DNA from: Nonomuraea sp.
GTDB taxonomy: Bacteria > Actinomycetota > Actinomycetes > Streptosporangiales > Streptosporangiaceae
NCBI GenBank assembly: GCA_013362835.1
Contig: JABFVJ010000101.1
Coordinates: 1-15,054, forward strand
Length of the DNA: 15,054 nt
Direction: 5' to 3'
The notes beneath the pieces are model-generated. The model ran no database searches, was not told where the DNA came from, and saw only the letters and a program-made list of their open reading frames with translations. Of the stretch, positions 5,970-13,380 are shown one piece after another; position 1 is the first letter of the stretch; each line of letters begins with the position of its first letter. A program made the translations under genes and the position numbers.

Positions 5970-8906
5970 TCACATCTGCCGCCGCGCCAGGCGCGCGAAC
6001 AGCCCCTGCTCGTCCGTGAGCAGCTCGTCGTACGTCCCCTGCTGGACGACGCGCCCGCCGTCGAACACGAGGATCTTGTCGGCGTCCCGGACGGTGGACA
6101 GCCGGTGGGCGATGACCACGCGGGTGGCGTTGAGGCGGCGGGTGCTCTCGGCGATGACGTTCTGGGCGGGGTTGTCCAGGGCGCTGGTCGCCTCGTCGAA
6201 GAAGACGATGCGGGGGCGCGAGACCAGCGCCCTGGCGATCATGATGCGCTGGCGCTGGCCGCCGGACAGCGTGTTCGTGCCCTCCGACAGGACGGTGTGC
6301 ATGCCCATCGGCATGGCCGTGATGTCGTCGGCGATCCCGGCCATCGCCGCCGCCTCCCAGGCGTCGTCGATCGTGTGGTTCGTGCTGCCGATGATGTTCT
6401 GCCTGATGTCGCCGGCCAGCAGCGCGCCGTTCTGCAGCACCACCCCGCACTGCCTGCGCACCGCGCCGAGGTCGAGCTCGCCGAGGTCCTGGCCGTCGTA
6501 CAGGACCGAGCCCGAGTCGGGCTGCTCGAAGCCGAGCAGCAGGCGCAGGATCGTGGACTTCCCGCTGCCGGTGGGGCCCACGATCGCGACGAACTCGCCG
6601 GGGTCGATCGACAGGTCGATGTCGGTGAGCACCGGGGCGCCGTCCGCGCCGTACCGGAAGGAGACGCGGGACAGGCTGACGCGGCCCGACAGCTCGCCGG
6701 GGTCGGCCTTGCCCGCGTGGTCCTCCGGCTCGGCCTCCAGCACGGGGGCCAGCTTCTCCAGCATCGGCACGATGCTCATGGCGGTGATGGCCGCGCCGGT
6801 GAACTGCAGCACCGAGGCGATGAGCAGGTTGAACGCGGCGAAGAAGGCCAGGAACGCGGTGATCGGGAGCTGCCCGCGCAGCGGCCCGGCCGCCACGGCG
6901 AAGATCACGACCGAGCAGACCAGCGGGAACCCGGCGTTGAAGGTGGTGACCACGTTCTGCAGCCTCCGGGCCGACGCGCTGGTCGTCCTGGTGGCCATGA
7001 AGTCGCGCGTCCAGACGCCGAACGCCTGGTCCTCCGCCGCCGCCACGCGCAGCTTGGGCACCGCCGACAGGAGCTGGAACACGCGGGACGACAGCCGCTG
7101 CTCCTGCTCGTACAGGCGGCGTTGCAGGCGGACCTCGAAGAAGCCGGCGACCGCGCACACCAGCACGCCGACCAGCACCAGCAGGGTCGCGAGCAGCGCC
7201 AGGCCGACGTCGTAGACGTAGGCGAGCGCCAGATTGGCGACGCCGCCGAACAGCCCCAGCGTGGCGGTCGTCATCACCCCGGACAGCGTCTCCTGGGCCG
7301 CGCTCACCCCCAGCACGGTCGTGCCCAGCTCGCCGGTGGAGTACCGGCCGAAGAACGTGACCGGCAGCGACAGCAGCCGCGTCCACGCGCCCGCCTGCAC
7401 CCGCGCCGACGAGCGGCCCTCGATGCGCAGCGCGGCCACGTTCTGCACGATCGACAGCGCGCCGGCCACCAGCGCGCCGCCGATCACCAGCATCGCGCCC
7501 TGCACGATGAGGTCGCGCTCGGCCCGCTGCACGAACGTGCCCAGCACCAGCCCGGTCATCGCCGGCACGAGCAGGCCGATGACCGCCACGAGCGTGCCGA
7601 GCGAGGCGAGCACCCACAGGTCGCGGCCGTTGCGGGCCAGCCCGAAGCGCAGCAGCCCGGCCACCGTGCGCACCTCGCGCGGCAGCGGCTGGTACAGCAC
7701 CTCGGCCTTGGCGGTCAGCGTGGCCGCCACGGCGGGGGTGACGGGCGTGACGCGGCTCTGGCCCGGCTGGGCGACCACGTACCGGGAGCCGATCGGCAGC
7801 AGCGCCACCGGCGTGCCGTCGTCGGCCCGGTGGCCCACCATGGGCCCGATGTCCCGCTTCCACCAGCCGTCGTCCAGCCGCACCGAGCGCGTACGCACCC
7901 CGGACGCCAGCGCGATGGCCTGCAGCGGGTCGGCCTGCCGGCCCTGGCCAGGCGGCGGCGCGGAGACGGTGAACCCGCCGTGCGAGGCCACGAGCCGGGC
8001 CGCGGCCAGCGTCGGCGGGTCGGCGGTGACGTCGGCCAGGCGCACCCTGGCCTCGGTGTCGCGGACCAGCGTGTCGAAGCCGCGGCGGGCCGCCCGCGTG
8101 GTGCCCGACTCGCGCTCCCGCCGGCGTTCCAGCGCGGCCAGCTCCTGCGCGCGCTGCCGCTCGACCCGGCGGTCCACCGTGTACAGGAACCGGATCGCGT
8201 GCTCGACCCACCGGGCCCAGATCGTCTCGTCGGCCAGCAACTGCCAGGTGGACCTGGCGCGCAGCCGGGTCGCGGCGGTGGTGACCAGCCAGTCCCGCTC
8301 GGTCACGGCCAGCTCGGCGCCCGCCGTCAGCACGCCCGCGACGCCGTCGGGCATCTCGACCGCGCCCTCCTCGACGGTGATCCAGCGCACCCCGTCCACC
8401 GACCGGGCGGCACGTCCTGCGGCCAGCTCGGTGACCGCGTCCGGCAGCAGCGGGACGAACTCGCGCGGCGGCAGCCCGTCGCGCAGGGCGGTGGCCAGCG
8501 AGATCATCCCGCCTTCCAGCCCGCGGACGAACTGGCGGACGGCGAGCCCGTAGTCGGCGGTCGACATCGTGGCCGGCCGTCCGGTGCCCGACAGCTCGCG
8601 CAGGCGGGCCAGCGGGATGCGCGACACCCGGGAGCCGAGCACCGGGCGGCCCACGATGCCGTGCCGCGGCCCCCTCGGTGAGCCGGGCAGCAGCGTGCCC
8701 TGCCGGACCCGGCACAGGTAGTGCCAGCGGCCGACCGGGCTGCCGTTCTCCAGGCGCACCGCGAACAGGTCGACCGCGCCCTCCTCCACCAGCAGCACCT
8801 CGCGCACGCCCGACACCACGAACAGGTTCCCCGCCGAGTAGTCCACCGGCGTGGCGGCCTCGGTGAGGAACGGGGCGAATCCGGCCGTCTTCAGCACCGT
8901 CGTCAT
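5970..8906 (-). CDS. NHLM-type ABC transporter, ATP-binding/permease, no peptidase domain
   Basis: This 978-residue protein has three parts. A cytoplasmic N-terminal region (about 1-460) opens like the NHLM transporter family, with a cyclic-nucleotide-binding-like fold (LLVEEGAVDLFAVRL, then GRWHYLCRV), and has no C39 catalytic motif. An ABC exporter membrane domain follows (about 470-720, starting at the LWVLASLGTLVAVIGLLVP helix). The C-terminal ATPase has Walker A GPTGSGKST near 775, signature LSGGQRQR, Walker B IVFFDEATSALD and IAHRLSTV. The start ATG at 8906 overlaps the TGA of the upstream transporter as ATGA (8903-8906). NHLM clusters normally carry two such transporters, one with and one without peptidase, probably acting as a heterodimer with the secretion adaptor. 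The N-terminal domain is a candidate leader-recognition element (inference). Confidence 0.93.
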   Translation of the reverse strand: MTTVLKTAGFAPFLTEAATPVDYSAGNLFVVSGVREVLLVEEGAVDLFAVRLENGSPVGRWHYLCRVRQGTLLPGSPRGPRHGIVGRPVLGSRVSRIPLARLRELSGTGRPATMSTADYGLAVRQFVRGLEGGMISLATALRDGLPPREFVPLLPDAVTELAAGRAARSVDGVRWITVEEGAVEMPDGVAGVLTAGAELAVTERDWLVTTAATRLRARSTWQLLADETIWARWVEHAIRFLYTVDRRVERQRAQELAALERRRERESGTTRAARRGFDTLVRDTEARVRLADVTADPPTLAAARLVASHGGFTVSAPPPGQGRQADPLQAIALASGVRTRSVRLDDGWWKRDIGPMVGHRADDGTPVALLPIGSRYVVAQPGQSRVTPVTPAVAATLTAKAEVLYQPLPREVRTVAGLLRFGLARNGRDLWVLASLGTLVAVIGLLVPAMTGLVLGTFVQRAERDLIVQGAMLVIGGALVAGALSIVQNVAALRIEGRSSARVQAGAWTRLLSLPVTFFGRYSTGELGTTVLGVSAAQETLSGVMTTATLGLFGGVANLALAYVYDVGLALLATLLVLVGVLVCAVAGFFEVRLQRRLYEQEQRLSSRVFQLLSAVPKLRVAAAEDQAFGVWTRDFMATRTTSASARRLQNVVTTFNAGFPLVCSVVIFAVAAGPLRGQLPITAFLAFFAAFNLLIASVLQFTGAAITAMSIVPMLEKLAPVLEAEPEDHAGKADPGELSGRVSLSRVSFRYGADGAPVLTDIDLSIDPGEFVAIVGPTGSGKSTILRLLLGFEQPDSGSVLYDGQDLGELDLGAVRRQCGVVLQNGALLAGDIRQNIIGSTNHTIDDAWEAAAMAGIADDITAMPMGMHTVLSEGTNTLSGGQRQRIMIARALVSRPRIVFFDEATSALDNPAQNVIAESTRRLNATRVVIAHRLSTVRDADKILVFDGGRVVQQGTYDELLTDEQGLFARLARRQM

Positions 8907-11170
8907 CCTCCGTCGCCGTTCTTGCGGGAGCTGCGCAGCAGCTCGGCGTAGTGGCCGTCGAGCGCCAGCAGGCCCGCGTGCCGGCCGCGTTCGACCACCT
9001 CGCCGCGGTCGAGCACGATGATCTCGTCGGCGTCGCGGACCGTGGACAGCCGGTGGGCGATGATCAGGCAGCCGCAGCCGCGCCTGCGCAGGTTGTCGGC
9101 GATGATCCGTTCGGTCTCCGGGTCGAGCGCGCTCGTCGCCTCGTCCAGGATCAGCAGCGTCGGCTGGATCGACAGCGCCCTGGCCAGCTCCAGGCGCTGC
9201 CGCTGGCCACCGCTGAGGTTCCTGCCGCCCTCCAGCACCCGGCTGTTCAGGCCGCCCGGCCGGGCCGCGATCAGGTCGAACAGCGCCGCGTCCCGCAGCG
9301 CGGAGACGGCCACCTCGTCGGGCACGTCGTCGCTCCACAACGTGAGGTTGTCGCGCACGGTGCCCTCGAACAGGGTGATGTCCTGGTCCACGTACGCGAC
9401 CGAGGCGGCGACCACGACCCTGGGCAGCTCGTCCCTCGGCAGGTCGTCGAGCAGCACCTGGCCGGAGGTCGGCACGTACAGGCCGGCGGCCAGCTTGCCC
9501 GCGGTCGACTTGCCGCTGCCCGAGTTGCCGACGATCGCCACCCGGCGTCCCGGCACGAGCGTGAACGACAGGTTCCTGACGACGGGCGCGGCGAGCGCGT
9601 TGTAGCCGAACGTCACGTCGGCGAACTCCAGCCGCCCGTCGAGCCTCCCGTCCAGGCTCTTGGACGGCTCGCGCCGCCGCTCGAACGTCCGCGCCATCGG
9701 GTACTTCTCGACGTCGTACAGGCGGCAGATGTCGGCCGAGATGTCCTGGAGCTGACCGCCGAGGTTCGTGAGCTGCGTGACCGGCCTGGACAGCGCGTTG
9801 AGCAGCGTCTGGAACGCCACCAGCATGCCGACGCTGATCACCCCGTCCACCACCCGCAACCCGCCGATCAGCAGGATGAGCCCGCTGTTGATCCCGGCCA
9901 GCAGCGGCGGCACCACGGTCAGCGTGGCCGTGGCGACCCCGAGCCGCTGCTTGGCGGTGACCGCCTTGGCCAGGAAACCCGCCCACCGCTGGAACGCCGT
10001 CGGCTCCGCGCCGGTCGCCTTGACGGTCTCCACGAGCTGCAGCGTGTTGAACGTGGTGGAGGTCAGGTTGCCGAGGTCGGCCCGCAGCGCGGCCACGGCG
10101 TCCGTACGGGCCCGCGACACCTGGCGCAGCACCAGGATGTTCAGCAGCGCCATCGCCACTCCGACGAGCCCGAGCAGCAGGTCGTAGCGGATGAGCACGG
10201 CCGCGTAGAACAGCACCAGGACCAGGTTCACCAGGGTGACGGCCAGGTCGCGGGAGAGGATCTCGGCGACGCTGTCGTTGGCCTGCACCCGCTTGGCCAC
10301 CTCGGCCGGGCGGCGCTGGAGGAAGAACTCCACGGGCAGCCGCAGCAGATGCCGGAAGAACCGGGCCGAGCTCACCAGGCTGAGGCGGATCTCCAGGCGC
10401 AGCAGGTAGTGCCGCTGCACCGAGGTCAGCACGAACACCACGACCGCCGTGACGCCCATCCCGAACAGCAGCGGCACCAGGTAGCCGGGATCGCGCCCGG
10501 TCAGGATCCGGTCGATGAACACCCGGCTGAACGCCGGCCCGATGATGCCCGGCACGACCAGCAGCAGGCTGGCCAGCAGCACCAGCGGGAGCGCCCGGCC
10601 CGACGGCATCCGCCGCGCCAGCAGCGCCTGCCCCACCCGCGTCGGCCGCCCGCCCGGCCTGAAGTCCGGCCCCGGCTCGAACGTGAGCACCACCCCGGTG
10701 AAGCCCGAGTCGAAGTCGTCCCAGTCGATCATCCGGGGCCCGCCCGCCGGGTCGTTGACCGCGACGGCCTTCCTGCCGAACCGGCTGCGCACCCCCTCCA
10801 GCACCATGAAGTGCTGGAACGCCCAGAACACGATCGCCGGCCGGGTCAGCGAGCGCAGGTCCTCCGCCTCCATCTGGAAGCCCCTGGCGATCAGCCCGTA
10901 GCGGCGGGCGGCGGCGACCACGCTGGAGGCCTTCGCGCCGTCGCGGGAGACGCCGCAGGCCGAGCGGAGCTCCTCCAGCGGCACGAACTTGCCGTGGTAG
11001 CCGAGGACCATCGCCAGCGAGGCGGCCCCGCACTCCACGGCCTCCATCTGGATCACCGTCGGCGTGCGCCGCCGCCATCTCCACCGCCACCGCCGCGCGG
11101 CCGCCTGCGGCGCGGCCCGCGCCGCCGTCTCGCCCGTCCGCTCCTTCGGGGGTACGCCGGTCGTGGTCAC
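8903..11170 (-). CDS. NHLM-type ABC transporter with C39 leader peptidase
   Basis: This 755-residue peptidase-containing exporter starts with a C39 papain-like domain (about 36-160). The catalytic set is complete: oxyanion Gln41, nucleophile Cys47 in VECGAASLAMVLGYHG, His120 in FQHFMVLEG, and Asp140 in VNDPAGG. Six membrane helices span about 195-480. The ATPase carries Walker A GNSGSGKST near 546, signature LSGGQRQR, Walker B LLILDEATSALD and IAHRLSTV. The start is GTG at 11170, 12 bases after the adaptor gene stop, with GAGGTG upstream. An unusual Trp/Arg run, WRWRWRRR (28-35), precedes the peptidase. By family it cuts leaders after a Gly-Gly-like pair during export. The precursor's Ala-Gly at 109-110 is the predicted site. 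It overlaps and probably pairs with the next transporter. Confidence 0.95.
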   Translation of the reverse strand: MTTTGVPPKERTGETAARAAPQAAARRWRWRWRRRTPTVIQMEAVECGAASLAMVLGYHGKFVPLEELRSACGVSRDGAKASSVVAAARRYGLIARGFQMEAEDLRSLTRPAIVFWAFQHFMVLEGVRSRFGRKAVAVNDPAGGPRMIDWDDFDSGFTGVVLTFEPGPDFRPGGRPTRVGQALLARRMPSGRALPLVLLASLLLVVPGIIGPAFSRVFIDRILTGRDPGYLVPLLFGMGVTAVVVFVLTSVQRHYLLRLEIRLSLVSSARFFRHLLRLPVEFFLQRRPAEVAKRVQANDSVAEILSRDLAVTLVNLVLVLFYAAVLIRYDLLLGLVGVAMALLNILVLRQVSRARTDAVAALRADLGNLTSTTFNTLQLVETVKATGAEPTAFQRWAGFLAKAVTAKQRLGVATATLTVVPPLLAGINSGLILLIGGLRVVDGVISVGMLVAFQTLLNALSRPVTQLTNLGGQLQDISADICRLYDVEKYPMARTFERRREPSKSLDGRLDGRLEFADVTFGYNALAAPVVRNLSFTLVPGRRVAIVGNSGSGKSTAGKLAAGLYVPTSGQVLLDDLPRDELPRVVVAASVAYVDQDITLFEGTVRDNLTLWSDDVPDEVAVSALRDAALFDLIAARPGGLNSRVLEGGRNLSGGQRQRLELARALSIQPTLLILDEATSALDPETERIIADNLRRRGCGCLIIAHRLSTVRDADEIIVLDRGEVVERGRHAGLLALDGHYAELLRSSRKNGDGG

Positions 11171-11182
11171 GTGTCGTTCACC

Positions 11183-11992
11183 TCAACGTCCGAGCAGCAG
11201 GTCGAACAGCGTCTGGCTGCCCAGCCCGATCGCGCCGCCGACCGAGACCTGCGACTGCAGGCCCACCGGCGGCCCCTTCTTGGTGGACCAGGCGTAGCCG
11301 GAGGGCGTCGCGGGGTCGCGTTCGAGGTCGACGATCACCAGCCTGGCCGGGGCGTCGTCGAGGTAGCCGCGCGCCACCTGCTCGCCGCCCACCAGGTCGG
11401 CCGCCTGCTCCGGCAGCACCGGGTAGGGGCTGACCGAGTGCACCCGGCCGCGCAGCAGCCCGTACGCGCCGGGCGGGGCCGAGGAGACCGACAGCTCGAC
11501 CGGCTTGCCCGGCACCACGCCCATCGCCCGGTCGACCGGCACGAACAACATCGCGACGAGCCGGTCGCCCGGCGCGTCCGTACGCTCGACGAGCAACAGC
11601 TCGTCACCCGGCCGCACCACGTGCCCCGCCACGGCGTCGGCGGCCACCACCCGCCCGGTGAACGGGCTGCGCACCACCCGCTCCTCGCCGTCGGCGGCGA
11701 CGATCGCCACCGCCTGCCCCTCCCGCACGTCCTCGTCCGACCCCACGAGCATCGAGCGCACCGTGCCGCCGTACGGGGTCTGCAACCGGGCCGTGCCCGC
11801 CGGATGGGTGAGGAGCCCCGCGGCCGGCACCGTGATCGGCAGCTTCCCGGCGAAGAACCAGATCCCCGCCGCCACCACGATGATCAGCACCACGAACGTG
11901 GCGATCCACCCGCGCGGCGAGGCCAGCAACGTCGGCGAGTCGAGCTCGTCGGGCTCCCGCATCCGCTGCAACGCCTTGAACCGGAACTTCAT
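11183..11992 (-). CDS. NHLM secretion adaptor (HlyD-like periplasmic/membrane-fusion type)
   Basis: This 269-residue protein has a cytoplasmic N-terminus (MKFRFKALQRMREPDELDSP) typical of NHLM adaptors and one membrane helix at about 30-47. The extracytoplasmic part contains lipoyl/biotinyl-like strands: PYGGTVRSMLVGSDEDVREGQAV, and VVRSPFTGRVV followed by GHVVRPGDELLLV. In HlyD-family proteins these strands flank the hairpin; here the coiled-coil hairpin is nearly absent, which suits a monoderm cell envelope. The ATG at 11992 is 33 bases after the SagB stop and has only a weak GGAG-like site, so coupling is likely. It lies immediately before the two NHLM transporters and should join them in one export complex. 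Confidence 0.88.
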   Translation of the reverse strand: MKFRFKALQRMREPDELDSPTLLASPRGWIATFVVLIIVVAAGIWFFAGKLPITVPAAGLLTHPAGTARLQTPYGGTVRSMLVGSDEDVREGQAVAIVAADGEERVVRSPFTGRVVAADAVAGHVVRPGDELLLVERTDAPGDRLVAMLFVPVDRAMGVVPGKPVELSVSSAPPGAYGLLRGRVHSVSPYPVLPEQAADLVGGEQVARGYLDDAPARLVIVDLERDPATPSGYAWSTKKGPPVGLQSQVSVGGAIGLGSQTLFDLLLGR

Positions 11993-12025
11993 CTCGCCGC
12001 CCGCTCCCGCGCCGTCATGGGCGCC

Positions 12026-13360
12026 TCACCCCCGGCTGCCGATGATCAGCTCGCCGACGCTGCCCTCGGCGAGGTAGTCCAGGCCGCTGGCGCGCGCGAA
12101 GTCGGCCGCGTCGCCGCCTCCGAGCGCGCACACGGCCAGGTCCATGGCCGTGCCGACCAGGTAGAGCGTCTGGTACAGCACGCCCACGTGCTTGAGCACC
12201 AGCGAGTAGCCGATCGTCTCGTACTTCCACATCACCCGTCCGAAGCGGGCGGTGACGGTCAGCACCACCTGCGGGTCCCGGGTGAGCTGGGCCGCCGACC
12301 TCGCCCGCTCCACCAGCGCCCGTACGGCGGGCGACGGCGCCGCGACCAGCTCCAGGGCGTGCCCGGCGGTGTCGTAGTGCCACAGCCCCGGCTCGATCCC
12401 CTGGCAGGAGACGATCACGGGGTAGATCTCCAGCTCCTGCACCGAGCCGCCGGAGGGGTAGGGCCGGTCGGCGAGCTCCTGCCCGTCGGGCGAGGTGAAC
12501 GCGGCCCGCCGCCGCGCCGACCGGTAGAGCAGCTCGCCGAGCTGGGCCAGCGTGATCGGCGCCTCCTCGTCGTGCTCGCGCAGGGAACGGCGGCGTTCCA
12601 GCACGTCGGTCAGGCTCGGATCGGTCTTGGCCAGCAGCTCCAGGTCGGGACGCGGCAGCTCGACCCGTTCCCCGCCGAACGCCGGGGGAGCGGCGGGCAG
12701 CGGCTCGAACCGCGAGCCGAACGGGTACGTCCCGCCGTAGCGGCCGGTGAAGCGCGGGCCGCGCGTGTGGGCGTGCAGCCACAGGTCTCGCGGATGCCAC
12801 TGCGCGGCCGCCAGGTCGTCGTCCTCGGGCCTGGTCGCGAGCACCCCGGCCCCCGCAAGCAGCCGTACCACCTGCCCGGCCGACGGCGTCCCCAGGTCGG
12901 CGGGGGTGGCCCAGTCGGACAGGGCGCCGAGCAGGGCGCAGGCGGCGGGGGACAGCTCGACCACGGCCGGGCTGCGCGGGGACCGTACGGTCAGGACGCC
13001 GTCCCCGGCGGTGACCACCGCGAAGCGCGACAACCTGACCGGCGTGTCCGGCACGGGCCCCGGCTCCACGCTCCCGGCCCCGACGGGACGCAGCCGGGCG
13101 CCCGCCACCGCGTACTCCAGCAGCCCGGCCCTGGCCAGGCGGCGCATCAGCAGGTTCCAGCGCAGCAGCCCCGCCTCGCCGACCGTCGCCGCGAGCGCCG
13201 TCTCGCCCACGTCGCCCTCCGCCAGCACCCGCAGCGCGGCGGCGCTCCCGTCGTCCAGGCCGCGCAGCCCGAGCGAGCCGGCCGGTGACGAGATGCGCAG
13301 CTCGCCGCCGGACTCCGTCAGCTCCGCGTCGCGCCGCAGGCGCAGCTTCGTCTCACCCAT
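12026..13360 (-). CDS. SagB-type FMN-dependent azoline dehydrogenase with long N-terminal extension
   Basis: This is a 444-residue protein. The C-terminal nitroreductase-fold dehydrogenase (about 240-444) has FMN-contact motifs ERRRSLREHD (255-264) and RPYPSGGSVQELEIY (299-313). It also has the Lys-Tyr pair known to be important in the McbC class (KYETIGYSLVLKHVG, from Lys379-Tyr380) and ends with SVGELIIGS. The reaction is FMN-dependent oxidation of thiazoline/oxazoline to thiazole/oxazole. Residues 1-230 are extra. They seem to contain two similar units (about 5-84 and 108-176), each a beta-hairpin followed by helices ending in a GLL/GVL turn, reminiscent of winged-helix or peptide-recognition (RRE-like) domains (inference). 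The ATG at 13360 has GAGGAG upstream and follows the cyclodehydratase by 20 bases. Confidence 0.92.
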   Translation of the reverse strand: MGETKLRLRRDAELTESGGELRISSPAGSLGLRGLDDGSAAALRVLAEGDVGETALAATVGEAGLLRWNLLMRRLARAGLLEYAVAGARLRPVGAGSVEPGPVPDTPVRLSRFAVVTAGDGVLTVRSPRSPAVVELSPAACALLGALSDWATPADLGTPSAGQVVRLLAGAGVLATRPEDDDLAAAQWHPRDLWLHAHTRGPRFTGRYGGTYPFGSRFEPLPAAPPAFGGERVELPRPDLELLAKTDPSLTDVLERRRSLREHDEEAPITLAQLGELLYRSARRRAAFTSPDGQELADRPYPSGGSVQELEIYPVIVSCQGIEPGLWHYDTAGHALELVAAPSPAVRALVERARSAAQLTRDPQVVLTVTARFGRVMWKYETIGYSLVLKHVGVLYQTLYLVGTAMDLAVCALGGGDAADFARASGLDYLAEGSVGELIIGSRG

Positions 13361-13380
13361 CGCCCCGCTCCTCTCGCGGT

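Noticed and set aside
8907..11090. A single 1706-codon minus-strand frame joining both transporter regions
   Set aside because: Only the part from 8906 downward encodes recognisable protein. The upper part is an out-of-frame shadow of the C39 transporter, which has its own intact frame ending in an ATGA overlap.
8951..13288. A 1445-codon open frame on the + strand, and similar long frames at 5814-8681 and 13285-14925
   Set aside because: They lie antisense to well-identified genes. Their translations are Arg/Gly/Pro/Gln/His-rich low-complexity sequence, as expected for shadow frames in very GC-rich DNA.
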